Shown here one piece after another: positions 53,146-61,901 of a stretch of DNA of 64,000 nt. A program made the translations under genes and the position numbers. The stretch comes from Prescottella equi (GTDB lineage: Bacteria > Actinomycetota > Actinomycetes > Mycobacteriales > Mycobacteriaceae), in NCBI RefSeq assembly GCF_002094305.1, contig NZ_LWTX01000003.1, forward strand, positions 496,001 to 560,000. Reading direction: 5' to 3'. The notes under the pieces were generated by a model. It worked only from the letters and a program-made list of their open reading frames with translations. It made no database searches and was not told the DNA's origin. How positions within the stretch are numbered: position 1 is the first letter of the stretch; each line of letters starts with the position of its first letter.

Positions 53146-54269
53146 CCACCGTCGAATCGAGCCGCAACGCGCTGCACACCCGGGTCTGCGACCTGTTCGG
53201 CGTGAAGTACCCGATCGTGCAGACCGGCATGGGCTACGTCTCCGACGCCAAGCTCACCGCGGCCACCGCCGCGGCGGGCGGTCTCGGGATCATCGCCGGC
53301 GGCATGCTGAGCTACGACGAACTCGAGCAGGCGATCCACTACGTCAAGGACCGGACCGACGCGTCCTTCGGTGTCAACCTGCGCGCCAATCAGGAAGACA
53401 TCGACAAGCGACTCGATCTGCTGATCCGGTCCGGGGTCAAGGTGGCGTCGTTCGCGCTGGCCCCCAAGCGGGACCTGATCGCGAAGCTCAAGGACGCCGG
53501 ACTGGTGGTGGTGCCGTCGATCGGTGCCCGCCGGCACGCGGAGAAGGTCGCCGAGTGGGGCGTGGACGCCGTCGTCGTGCAGGGCGGCGAGGGCGGCGGC
53601 CACACCGGCGCCGTCCCGACCAGCCTGCTGCTGCCGCAGGTGGTCGACGCGGTCGACATCCCGGTGATCGCCGCGGGCGGTTACTTCGACGGCCGCGGCC
53701 TGGTCTCGGCCCTCGCGTACGGCGCCGACGGCATCGCGATGGGCACCCGCTTCATGCTGACCAGCGATTCCCCGGTAGCGCAGGCAGTCAAGGACGTCTA
53801 CCTGTCGAAGTCGGTGAACGACACCGTCGTGACACTGGAGATCGACGGTGTGCCGCAGCGGGTGCTGCGCGCCGGCACGATCGACCAGCTCGAGTCCACC
53901 CGCGGACCCCAGCGCATGCTGAGAGCGCTGCGCAATGCCGTTGCGTTCCAGCGTCTGTCGGGAACGCCGTGGAAGGACATGATCCGCGAGGGGCTCGAGA
54001 TGAAGAAGAGCCACGAACTCGGCTGGCGGCAGGTGGTCATGGCCGCGAACGCGCCGATGCTCTACCGGTCGGCGCTGGTCGACGGCAACGCAGACATCGG
54101 CGTGATGGCAACCGGGCAGGTGGTGGGCCTCATCGACGACGTCCCGAGCTGTGCCGAACTGATCGACCGGATCGTGCGGGAGGCGGAGTCCGTACTTCGC
54201 CGGCTCACCGCTGTGGACGAGCGCGCCGAGCGCACAACCGAACTCACACTTCCACGAGGAGACATCTGA
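53142..54269 (+). CDS. IpdC-like nitronate-monooxygenase-family flavoprotein
   Basis: A 375-residue FMN TIM-barrel protein; start GTG 53142 after AAGGAGG. It has VKYPIVQTGMGYVSDAKLTAATAAAGGLGIIAGG, VVVQGGEGGGHTGAVPTSLLLPQVVDAV and IPVIAAGGYFDGRGLVSALAYGADGIAMGTRF, typical of nitronate monooxygenases. In the M. tuberculosis steroid cluster the homologue IpdC follows ipdAB in the same order and is a flavin-dependent enzyme of ring degradation. The order here (IpdA-IpdB-IpdC) is conserved. The active-site His in GGHTG is present. Confidence 0.87.
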   Translation: MTTVESSRNALHTRVCDLFGVKYPIVQTGMGYVSDAKLTAATAAAGGLGIIAGGMLSYDELEQAIHYVKDRTDASFGVNLRANQEDIDKRLDLLIRSGVKVASFALAPKRDLIAKLKDAGLVVVPSIGARRHAEKVAEWGVDAVVVQGGEGGGHTGAVPTSLLLPQVVDAVDIPVIAAGGYFDGRGLVSALAYGADGIAMGTRFMLTSDSPVAQAVKDVYLSKSVNDTVVTLEIDGVPQRVLRAGTIDQLESTRGPQRMLRALRNAVAFQRLSGTPWKDMIREGLEMKKSHELGWRQVVMAANAPMLYRSALVDGNADIGVMATGQVVGLIDDVPSCAELIDRIVREAESVLRRLTAVDERAERTTELTLPRGDI

Positions 54270-55144
54270 TGAACCAGTTGAAGGATCGAGTGATCGTGGT
54301 GACCGGTGCCGGTCGCGGTATCGGTCGCGAGCACGCGCTGTTGGCCGCCGCCGAGGGCGCCCGGGTGGTCGTCAACGACACCGGCGCCGGGCCGGACGGC
54401 AAAGGCGCGGACCCGTCGCTCGCGCATCAGGTCACGGACGAGATCACCACGGCAGGCGGTGCCGCGGTCGCGAACACCGCGGACGTCACGACCATCGAGG
54501 GCGCGCAGAGCCTGCTCGACACCGCGCTCGGCAGCTTCGGTGAAGTGCACGGCCTGGTGAACAACGCCGGTGTGCTGCGAGATCGCATGTTCGTCAACAT
54601 GAGTGAAGACGAGTGGGACGACGTCATCACCGGGCAGCTGCGGGCCACGTTCGCGCCGTGTCGCGTGTTCGGCGCGCACTGGCGCGACCGGTCGAAGGCC
54701 GGAGACGACGTCAAGGCGTCGATCGTGAACGTATCGAGCACGTCCGGGCTGCTCGGCGCAGTCGGGCAGAGCAACTACGGCGCCGCCAAGGCCGGCATCG
54801 CGTCGCTCACGGTGATCCTCGCGCAGGAGTTGGAGCGCTACGGGATTCGTGCCAACGCCATCACCCCCGTGGCCCGCACCCGGATGACCGAGAACGTGCC
54901 CGGCATCAAGGACATGGTCGCGAAACCCGCCGACCCCAACGAGTTCGACGTCTACCACCCCGGGAACGTCTCGCCCGTCGTCGCCTACCTCCTCACCGAA
55001 CAGTGCCCGGCGAACGGATCGGTGTTCTACGCCAAGGGCGGCGAGATCCGGCAATTCCTGGGCTGGCAGTACGGGAAGGTCCTCGACAAGGGCGCCCGCT
55101 GGACCGTCGACGAACTGGTGCAGGAGATGAGCGGACTCGTCTGA
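54269..55144 (+). CDS. SDR-family hydroxyacyl-CoA dehydrogenase-like protein
   Basis: A 291-residue short-chain dehydrogenase; ATG 54269 overlaps the upstream stop (TGATG). It has TGAGRGIGREHALLAAAEGARVVVNDTG, NNAG, catalytic Ser (VSSTSG) and YGAAK. The extended length and the VVVNDTGAG segment match the SDRs encoded beside ipdAB in mycobacteria and the MFE-2-type 3-hydroxyacyl-CoA dehydrogenases. It probably oxidises a hydroxyacyl-CoA intermediate of this pathway. Confidence 0.87.
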   Translation: MNQLKDRVIVVTGAGRGIGREHALLAAAEGARVVVNDTGAGPDGKGADPSLAHQVTDEITTAGGAAVANTADVTTIEGAQSLLDTALGSFGEVHGLVNNAGVLRDRMFVNMSEDEWDDVITGQLRATFAPCRVFGAHWRDRSKAGDDVKASIVNVSSTSGLLGAVGQSNYGAAKAGIASLTVILAQELERYGIRANAITPVARTRMTENVPGIKDMVAKPADPNEFDVYHPGNVSPVVAYLLTEQCPANGSVFYAKGGEIRQFLGWQYGKVLDKGARWTVDELVQEMSGLV

Positions 55145-55181
55145 GTCCGAACCATACCGACACAACCCATCTGGAGAGAAC

Positions 55182-55628
55182 ATGGCAAACGCAGATGCCG
55201 TCGGAGTCGAGGGCGTACCGTTCGACCTCGACGTCGAGCGGGGCAAGGTCCGCGAGTTCGCACGAGCGACGCACTCGACCAACCCCGACTACCTCGAACG
55301 TGAGGACGCGGTCTCCCCGCCGACGTTCCTCACCACCACACTGCACTGGCAGCCGCCGGAGGGAAACCCCTGGAAGGCTGTGGAACTCGACGGCAAGCGT
55401 GGTTTGCACGCCGAGCAGCAGTACGAGTTCTTCGGCCCCCCGCCGAAGGCCGGCACGCGCCTGCGGTGCACCTCCCGGATCACCGACGTCTACACCAAGC
55501 AGGGCCGGCGCGGCGGTGAGATGACGTTCGCGGTGATGGTCACCGACTTCGTCGACTCCACAGGCACACTCGTGGCCCGCGCGACCATGACCGGTGTCGA
55601 GACCGCCCGACCCGCGACGGAGGCATGA
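55182..55628 (+). CDS. MaoC-like hotdog hydratase subunit (FAS1-type dehydratase domain)
   Basis: A 148-residue hotdog protein; start ATG 55182 after GGAGAGAAC. It resembles the N-terminal-type MaoC/FAS1 dehydratase domains: VERGKVREFARATHSTNPDYLERE, SPPTFLTTTLHWQPPEG and RITDVYTKQGRRGGEMTFAVMVTDFVD. The hydratase dyad motif is absent, as expected for the non-catalytic half of a two-subunit hydratase. It overlaps its partner by 4 bp. Confidence 0.85.
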   Translation: MANADAVGVEGVPFDLDVERGKVREFARATHSTNPDYLEREDAVSPPTFLTTTLHWQPPEGNPWKAVELDGKRGLHAEQQYEFFGPPPKAGTRLRCTSRITDVYTKQGRRGGEMTFAVMVTDFVDSTGTLVARATMTGVETARPATEA

Positions 55629-56035
55629 TGACCGCGACCCTGACCGTTCCCGAGCCCTGGACCGTCGGACCGGTGAGCCGCACCGACTTCGTCCGCTACC
55701 AGGGGGCGTCCGGGGACATGAACCCCATCCATCACGACCAGACCTACGCGGAGGCTGCCGGCTACAAGAGCCCGTTCTCGGTGGGCATGTTCCAAGCCGG
55801 GCTGCTGGCCACCTACGCCACCGACTGGCTCGGCGCCGAGAACGTTCGGTCGTTCCGCGTGCGCTTCCTCGAGCAGGTGTGGCCCGACGACGTGCTCACC
55901 TGCACCGCGCAGATCCTGCGTCGATACGAGGAGGGCGGTGAGACCAAGGTCGACCTCGAACTCGACTGTGCCCGTCAGACCGGCGGGCTCGCGGTCAAGG
56001 CGTGGGCGACGTTCGTGGCTGGAGCAGCGGCGTGA
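55625..56035 (+). CDS. MaoC-like enoyl-CoA hydratase, catalytic subunit
   Basis: A 136-residue hotdog protein; start ATG 55625 (or 55628). It carries the catalytic motif DMNPIHHDQTYAEAAGY with the Asp/His dyad, then VGMFQAGLLATYATDWLG. With the preceding gene it makes a heteromeric hydratase like the ChsH1-ChsH2 or HadAB types, adding water to a 2-enoyl-CoA. It overlaps the next gene by 4 bp (GTGA). Confidence 0.88.
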   Translation: MMTATLTVPEPWTVGPVSRTDFVRYQGASGDMNPIHHDQTYAEAAGYKSPFSVGMFQAGLLATYATDWLGAENVRSFRVRFLEQVWPDDVLTCTAQILRRYEEGGETKVDLELDCARQTGGLAVKAWATFVAGAAA

Positions 56036-57012
56036 AGGTCCAACTGTGTGAAGTACTCGGTGCTCCGGAGGTACTGCAGTACAGGGACATCGCCGACCCG
56101 GAGCCCGGTCCGGGCGAGGTGCTCGTCGAGGTGCACGCGGCAGGCGTCAACTTCCCCGACGGACTCGTCGTGTCCGGGAACTACCAGACCAAACCGGCTC
56201 TGCCGTTCGTGCCGGGATCCGAGGTCGCCGGCGTCGTCCGGGCCCTCGGCGCCGACGTCGACGGTGTCGCTGTCGGCGACCGGGTGCTGGCATTCTGCGG
56301 GATGGGCGGCTACGCGGAACTGGTGACGGTGCCAGCGACGATGGTGTTCCCGATCCCGGACTCGATGTCGTACGTCGATGCCGCGGGCTTCGTGGTGACC
56401 TACGGGACGTCGTACCACGGGCTGGTCGACCGGGCCGACCTCGCGGCCGGGGAGACGCTGCTGGTGCTGGGCGCGTCCGGTGGTGTCGGTCTGACCGCTG
56501 TCGAAATCGGAAAGGCGTTGGGCGCTCGCGTGATCGCGGCGGCGTCCAGCCACGACAAGCTGGCGCTGTGTCGCGATCACGGTGCCGACGAGCTGATCGA
56601 CTATTCCGCCGATGACCTGAAGACGCGACTGGCCGACGAGGCGCCCGGCGGCGTCGACGTCGTGTACGACCCGGTCGGTGGCGAGCATGCGCAGACGGCG
56701 GTGCGCGCGTTGTGCTGGGGTGGAAGGTATCTCACGGTCGGATACGCGTCCGGTGACATCCCGAAGGTGGGTATGAACCGACTACTCGTCAGTGGCGGTG
56801 CCCTCCACGGCGTGCTGTGGGGGGCGTGGGCCAAGCGCTACCCCGAGCGCAACGCCGCGAACATGCGTCGGCTGTTCGATTGGTACGACCGCGGCGCGCT
56901 CCGTCCACACGTCAGCGAGACCTATCCGCTGGCGGACGCAGCCGCGGCGCTGGACGTGGTGATGGGCCGCCGCGCGCGCGGCAAGGTCGTTCTCACGAGT
57001 GGGAGGAGCTGA
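56032..57012 (+). CDS. Medium-chain reductase (quinone-oxidoreductase/enoyl-reductase type)
   Basis: A 326-residue zinc-independent MDR protein; start GTG 56032. It has an N-terminal GroES-like fold (EVLVEVHAAGVNFPDGLVVSGNYQTKPALPFVPGSEVAG), the nucleotide motif GASGGVGLTAVEIGKALG, and DVVYDPVGGEHAQTAVRAL. Zinc-binding cysteines of alcohol dehydrogenases are missing. It probably uses NADPH to reduce an enone or an enoyl-CoA. Its place inside the tightly coupled operon supports a role in the same pathway. Confidence 0.88.
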   Translation: MKVQLCEVLGAPEVLQYRDIADPEPGPGEVLVEVHAAGVNFPDGLVVSGNYQTKPALPFVPGSEVAGVVRALGADVDGVAVGDRVLAFCGMGGYAELVTVPATMVFPIPDSMSYVDAAGFVVTYGTSYHGLVDRADLAAGETLLVLGASGGVGLTAVEIGKALGARVIAAASSHDKLALCRDHGADELIDYSADDLKTRLADEAPGGVDVVYDPVGGEHAQTAVRALCWGGRYLTVGYASGDIPKVGMNRLLVSGGALHGVLWGAWAKRYPERNAANMRRLFDWYDRGALRPHVSETYPLADAAAALDVVMGRRARGKVVLTSGRS

Positions 57013-57015
57013 CGG

Positions 57016-58215
57016 ATGGACCTGTCGCCGAGCCCGGAAGCCCGGGACATCGTCAAGCGCCTCGAGGCGTTCATGGACGAGTACGTGTACCCGGCCGAGC
57101 CGGTGTACGCGGAGCAGCTGGAGGCGTCCGGGCCGCGCAGCCACGTGCTGCCGCCCATCGTGGAGGAACTCAAGGCCGAGGCCCGCCGGCAGGGCATGTG
57201 GAACCTCTTCCTGCCCGCACTCTCCGGGCTGACGCACCTCGACTACGCCCACATCGCCGAGGTGACCGGCCGGTCGCCGTACATCGCACCGGAAGCCCTC
57301 AACTGCTCCGCGCCGTCGACCGGCAACATGGAGATCCTGCACATGTTCGGCACGCCCGAACAGAAGCAGCGGTGGCTCGAACCGCTGCTCGACGGCCGCA
57401 TCCGGTCCGGCTTCGCGATGACCGAACCGGACGTCGCGTCGTCGGACGCCCGCAACATCTCGACGTCGATCGTGCGCGACGGTGACGAGTACGTGATCAA
57501 CGGACGCAAGTGGTGGACCACCGGCGCCGCCGATCCGCGGTGCGAGATTCTCGTGGTGATGGGGAAGACCGATCCGGATGCCGCACCGCACCGGCAGCAG
57601 TCGATGATTCTCGTCCCCGTTGCGACGCCCGGTGTCGAGATCATCCGTTCGCTGCCGATCTTCGGCTACCACGACCAGCAGGGACACGCGGAGATCCAGT
57701 TCACCGACGTCCGGGTTCCGCTGACCAACATGCTCGCCGGTGAAGGCGAGGGCTTCGCGATCGCCCAGGCCCGGCTCGGCCCGGGCCGCATCCACCATGC
57801 GATGCGCTGCATCGGTATGGCCGAGCGCGGACTGGAACTCATGGTGCGACGCACGATGGCACGCAACGCCTTCGGCGGTCCGATCTCTGACCAGGGCGTG
57901 GTCCGCACCTGGATCGCCGAGTCCCGCATGGAGATCGAGCAGGCTCGACTGCTGGTACTCAAGACCGCGTGGATGATCGACCGGGTGGGCGCCAAGGGCG
58001 CGCAGATCGAGATCGCCGCCGTGAAGGTGATCGGTCCCCGCGTCGCCAGGTCGGTGCTCAACCGGGCGATCCAGTGCCACGGCGGCGGCGGAGTCACCGA
58101 CGACTTCCCGATCGCACGGATGTGGGCGAGCGCACGCATCCTCGGCATCGCAGACGGGCCGGACGAGGTACACATCCGGAGCGTCGCTCGGCAGGAGCTG
58201 CGGAAGTACAGGTAG
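57016..58215 (+). CDS. ACAD11/LvaC-type acyl-CoA dehydrogenase
   Basis: A 399-residue flavin enzyme, start ATG 57016, 3 bp after the reductase stop. It has [12 protein letters not shown] and [11 protein letters not shown] for the FAD/substrate site, [14 protein letters not shown], and a C-terminal [42 protein letters not shown]. The ADGPDEVH ending is the mark of ACAD10/11 dehydrogenase domains and of LvaC, which convert phosphorylated 4-hydroxyacyl-CoA to 2-enoyl-CoA. With the APH kinase at 49425 it forms a split version of the vertebrate ACAD11 fusion. Confidence 0.88.
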   Translation: MDLSPSPEARDIVKRLEAFMDEYVYPAEPVYAEQLEASGPRSHVLPPIVEELKAEARRQGMWNLFLPALSGLTHLDYAHIAEVTGRSPYIAPEALNCSAPSTGNMEILHMFGTPEQKQRWLEPLLDGRIRSGFAMTEPDVASSDARNISTSIVRDGDEYVINGRKWWTTGAADPRCEILVVMGKTDPDAAPHRQQSMILVPVATPGVEIIRSLPIFGYHDQQGHAEIQFTDVRVPLTNMLAGEGEGFAIAQARLGPGRIHHAMRCIGMAERGLELMVRRTMARNAFGGPISDQGVVRTWIAESRMEIEQARLLVLKTAWMIDRVGAKGAQIEIAAVKVIGPRVARSVLNRAIQCHGGGGVTDDFPIARMWASARILGIADGPDEVHIRSVARQELRKYR

Positions 58216-58311
58216 GCATTCACGGTCCGGTGGCAGCGCCGACGAAGGGTGTGAGTGCAACCGATCGTGACCGACCGTACGGGTCGATCGAGACTTCTCA
58301 GGAGGATGTCG

Positions 58312-58332
58312 ATGACGGGCATCACGAGGTAG
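58312..58332 (+). other. Six-codon ORF with strong ribosome site, in frame with the ligase
   Basis: ATG 58312, preceded by CAGGAGGATGTCG, reads M-T-G-I-T-R then TAG, in the same frame as the ligase GTG at 58339. It is either a leader peptide or the true ligase start interrupted by a stop. Confidence 0.45.
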
Positions 58333-58338
58333 CGACCA

Positions 58339-59961
58339 GTGACCGGACAGCAGCTTCGCCCAGGTGGGTTCGCCGAAGTACCAGAACACTACGCCGACGT
58401 GCCGATCAGCGACGTGGTCCGGGAGTGGGCCCGGCAGATCCCCGACCACCCCGCGTTCGTGACACCGGGTCGGACGACGACGTGGGCCGAGTACGACCGC
58501 CTGGCCGATGCGGTGGCCCGCGGACTTCGCGTGACCGCCGGAGGGTTCCGCTCCCGAGCGGCCCTGCTGTTGCCCGACACGGCCGGCGTCCACGCGGCTC
58601 TGTGCGGGTGCTACCGAGCCGGCCGCGTGGCGGCGGCGATCGGGGCGCGGTCCGGCGTCCGGGAGGTCGCGCACATCATGCGGCGCACCGGCGCAACGGT
58701 TCTCGTGACGGCACCGGATATCCGTGGCCGGTCGTGGCGGGGACTCGTCGAGGAGTTGCGCGAGTACGGGGTATTGCCGAGGGATGTTGTCGTGGTAGAG
58801 GAAGAGAGCGGTGTCGTCGACCGTCATCGTCTCGGCCCGGGCGTACCCGGTGCCGCGGCGCCCGCGGGTGCCGCGTTCACCACGTCCGAGGTGACGATCC
58901 TCAATTCGACGTCCGGAACGACGGGGTTGCCGAAGGTGGTTGCCCACGACGAACGCAAGTGGGTCGAGTTTGCGCGGGAGGCGATGCTGGGCGGCCGGAT
59001 CGGGCCGGGCGACGTCGTCTGCTCCGTCGTTCCGGCACCCTTCGGCTTCGGGTTGTGGTCGGCGCACTTCCTCCCGGCGCTGCTCGGTGTCCCGGTGGTG
59101 GTGACCGGCCGGTTCGACGTCGACGAGATGGCGACGATGATCGAACGCGAACGGGTGACCGTACTGTGCTGCGTCAGTACCCAGTTCCGGATGCTGCTGC
59201 GTTCCGAGGCGGCCCGGCACCGGGATCTGTCGAGTCTGCGTGTCCTCTACACCGGGGGTGAGCCGGTGCCCTACCGGGATGCCCGCGCGTTCGAGGAGCG
59301 CACCGGCGCCAAGGTGCTGCAGTTCTACGGATCCAACGAGGCCGGTGTCGTGAGCCGCACGACACTCGACGACGACGTCGAGACGAGGTTGCGCACGTGC
59401 GGCCACGTGCTCGGGTCGGCGAACGTGCGGGTCCTCGACGACTCCGGCGCCGAGTGTTCGGGGCGTCCGCGGCGCGGTCGGCCCGCCGTCCGCGGTCCGC
59501 TGGTGTCCGCCGGGTACTGGTCGGATCCGGCCGCGAACGCCGAGTTGTACACCGAGGACGGCTGGATGATGCTCGGCGACATCGTGGAGATCGACGAGCA
59601 CGACCGGGTTCGGGTGGTGGGCCGCACAGCCGATTTCGTGATCCGCGGCGGCAAGAACATCTCGATCGTCGAGATCGAGGAACTCGTCGGCGAGCATCCG
59701 TCGGTGTCGGAGGTGGCAGTGGTCGGTGTGCCCGACGAGATCTTCGGCGAACGCGCCTGCGCCGTCGTCGTTCCCGTCGCCGGCGGTGAACTCGATACCG
59801 AGACGCTCGCACGGTGGCTGCGATCGCGCGGTGTCACCGCCGAATACCTGCCGGAGTATGTCGTCACCGTCGCGAGGCTCGACGTGGGGCCGGGCGGCAA
59901 GACCGACCGCCGGGCCGCGAAGGCGACCGCGCTGGAGTCGCTCAGCCGTACAGCTCGCTGA
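58339..59961 (+). CDS. AMP-dependent acyl-CoA synthetase
   Basis: A 540-residue adenylate-forming ligase. GTG 58339 is the first start after an in-frame TAG (58330) and has only a weak ribosome site. The P-loop motif LNSTSGTTGLPKVV, then FGFGLWSAHFLPALLG, FYGSNEAGVVS, GDIVEIDEHDRVRVVGRTADFVIRGGKNIS, and the C-terminal lysine region (GPGGKTDRRA) are all present. The substrate is unknown. Following the ACAD gene by 123 bp, it is a candidate for activating the free acid of the pathway. Its 3' end overlaps the convergent fadD gene by 20 bp. Confidence 0.85.
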   Translation: MTGQQLRPGGFAEVPEHYADVPISDVVREWARQIPDHPAFVTPGRTTTWAEYDRLADAVARGLRVTAGGFRSRAALLLPDTAGVHAALCGCYRAGRVAAAIGARSGVREVAHIMRRTGATVLVTAPDIRGRSWRGLVEELREYGVLPRDVVVVEEESGVVDRHRLGPGVPGAAAPAGAAFTTSEVTILNSTSGTTGLPKVVAHDERKWVEFAREAMLGGRIGPGDVVCSVVPAPFGFGLWSAHFLPALLGVPVVVTGRFDVDEMATMIERERVTVLCCVSTQFRMLLRSEAARHRDLSSLRVLYTGGEPVPYRDARAFEERTGAKVLQFYGSNEAGVVSRTTLDDDVETRLRTCGHVLGSANVRVLDDSGAECSGRPRRGRPAVRGPLVSAGYWSDPAANAELYTEDGWMMLGDIVEIDEHDRVRVVGRTADFVIRGGKNISIVEIEELVGEHPSVSEVAVVGVPDEIFGERACAVVVPVAGGELDTETLARWLRSRGVTAEYLPEYVVTVARLDVGPGGKTDRRAAKATALESLSRTAR

Positions 59962-61789
59962 TCCGATCCGAGAAGTTGTCGACCACCTTCTTGCGCTTGA
60001 GTTTCATGCTGGGAGTGATCTCGCCGTTCTCGACGGTGAGCTCGCGCTCGAGGATCGTGAAGCGCTTGATCTGCTCCCACCGGTTGAGCCCGGCGTTGAG
60101 TTGGTCGACGTACGCGCTCATCATCGCGACCGTGGGACCGGCCGAGGCGATCTCGCGCAGCGGCTTGTCACCCATCCCGTTCTCCACCGCCCACTCGGCG
60201 ATGGACTCGCCGTCGAGACTGATGAGCGCGACACAGTACGACTTCCCCTCGCCGTGCACGATGATCTCGCCGACGTACGGGCAGATCCCCTTGAACGTGG
60301 CGGCGATGGCCGACGGTGCCACGTACTTCCCGTTGGAGGTTTTGAACATGTCCTTCTTGCGGTCGGTGATCCGCAGGAACCCGTTCGCGTCGACCGTCCC
60401 GATGTCGCCGGTGTGGAACCAGCCGTCCGGCTCCAACGCCTCCGCCGTGGCCTGCGGATTCTCGTGATACCCGCTCATCACACCGGGACCTTTGATCAGG
60501 ATCTCGCCGTCCTCGGCGATCTTCACGTCGGTGCCGGGGATCGGCCAGCCGACGGTACCGAACCGGTAGGCGGACGGCCGGTTCACGAGCGACGCCGCGC
60601 TGGTCTCGGACAACCCGTAACCCTCGAGGACCACGATTCCCACCGCGTCGAACCATTGCGCCACATCACGATCCAACGCCGCCGAGCCCGAGATGAAGAA
60701 CTTCAGCCGACCGCCGAAGCGGTCTCGGATCTTCTGGAACACCAAACGGTCGGCGATCGCGTACTGGGCCTTCTGCATGCGGGACAACGAGTTTCCGGAC
60801 TGCCGCGCCTTGGATGCGGCGAGGCCCACACCCATCGCCCAGTCGAAGATCTTCTCCTTGATGCCGCCTTCCGCCCGCACCGTCCCCTCGATCCGGGCGT
60901 GCGCCTTCTCGAAGATTCGCGGCGCCGCGCCCATGAAGGTCGGCCGCACGACGGCGAGGTTGTCGACGATCCTGTCGACCCGGCCGTCGACCGCCGTCGC
61001 GAACCCGATCTGCAGCGGCAACGTCAGCAACACCTTGCCGAACACGTGGGACAGCGGCAGCCACAGGTACTGGAGGTCGTCGGCGTCGAGGATGCCGGTC
61101 GCGTCGATCGCCGCGGCCTCGTACGTCCACGCGGAGTGGGGCAGCCGCACACCCTTGGGGCGGCCGGTGGTGCCCGACGTGTAGATCAGTGTGGCGAGGC
61201 TGTCGGGGGAGATGCCGGCGATCCGCTCGTCGACGACGTCGGACCGCTCTGCCAGCAGACGCTCACCGAGGGCGGCGAGTTCGTCGAACCCGATCACCCA
61301 GTCGTCGTCCGGAACGGTGCCGTCGAGCAGGACGACGCGAGCGACGTCGGGGATCTCCTCGCGGTGTTCGCGCAACTTGGCCAGCTGCGCATCGTCCTCG
61401 GCGACGACGATCCGGCTGCCCGAGTTCGCGACGATGAACGCGACGTCGGAGGCAGTGGTCGTCGGATAGACGGTGGTGGTGGCGGCGCCCGCGCACATCA
61501 CCGCGAGGTCCGCGAGCACCCACTCGTAGCGGGTCGCAGAGGCGAGTGCCACCCGCTGTTCGGACTGCACACCCAGCGCGATGAGACCGGCCGCGAGTCG
61601 TCTGACGCGTTGGCCCACCTCCGACCACGTCACGCTCACCCAGCCCTCGCCACCCGGCCCGGGGTGACGGAACGCCTCGGACCCCGGTGACGCCGCCACC
61701 CGATCGACGAACATCCGGGCGACCGTCGGCGCCCGCTCCTCGATCCTGGTCCAGTCCACGACCTCGTCTGACGCGCGCGAAGCTGTCAT
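59942..61789 (-). CDS. Long-chain acyl-CoA synthetase (FadD15 type)
   Basis: A 615-residue AMP-forming fatty-acyl-CoA synthetase starting ATG 61789. It has TLIYTSGTTGRPKGVRL, the WLPLSHVFGKVL segment, FFISGSAALDRDVAQWFDAVG, LEGYGLSETSAASLVN, GWFHTGDIGTVDANGFLRITDRKKDMFKTSNGKYVAP and a C-terminal PSMKLKRKKVV with the catalytic lysine. This is the pattern and length of mycobacterial FadD15 and eukaryote-like long-chain synthetases. No operator copy is visible upstream, so it is probably outside the TetR regulon. Its end overlaps the ligase gene by 20 bp. Confidence 0.92.
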   Translation of the reverse strand: MTASRASDEVVDWTRIEERAPTVARMFVDRVAASPGSEAFRHPGPGGEGWVSVTWSEVGQRVRRLAAGLIALGVQSEQRVALASATRYEWVLADLAVMCAGAATTTVYPTTTASDVAFIVANSGSRIVVAEDDAQLAKLREHREEIPDVARVVLLDGTVPDDDWVIGFDELAALGERLLAERSDVVDERIAGISPDSLATLIYTSGTTGRPKGVRLPHSAWTYEAAAIDATGILDADDLQYLWLPLSHVFGKVLLTLPLQIGFATAVDGRVDRIVDNLAVVRPTFMGAAPRIFEKAHARIEGTVRAEGGIKEKIFDWAMGVGLAASKARQSGNSLSRMQKAQYAIADRLVFQKIRDRFGGRLKFFISGSAALDRDVAQWFDAVGIVVLEGYGLSETSAASLVNRPSAYRFGTVGWPIPGTDVKIAEDGEILIKGPGVMSGYHENPQATAEALEPDGWFHTGDIGTVDANGFLRITDRKKDMFKTSNGKYVAPSAIAATFKGICPYVGEIIVHGEGKSYCVALISLDGESIAEWAVENGMGDKPLREIASAGPTVAMMSAYVDQLNAGLNRWEQIKRFTILERELTVENGEITPSMKLKRKKVVDNFSDRISELYG

Positions 61790-61901
61790 GGTCCCGAGTT
61801 TAGGAACCCCGGGGCAACCCCCGAACGGGAATTCACGGCACGGTTCGGTCTCGAATGCGTACCGTGGATTCCCGTTCGCGGGGCTGGTCGGGAGGGATCA
61901 C

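Noticed and set aside
58216-58338. A fourth copy of the AGCAAA-N2-TTTGCT operator before the ligase gene
   Set aside because: The gap was read for it. Only an unrelated GATCG/CGATC inverted repeat near 58262-58290 is present.
56782-59697. A 971-codon open frame opposite the ACAD and ligase genes
   Set aside because: It is antisense to genes with clear motifs and shows no family features of its own.
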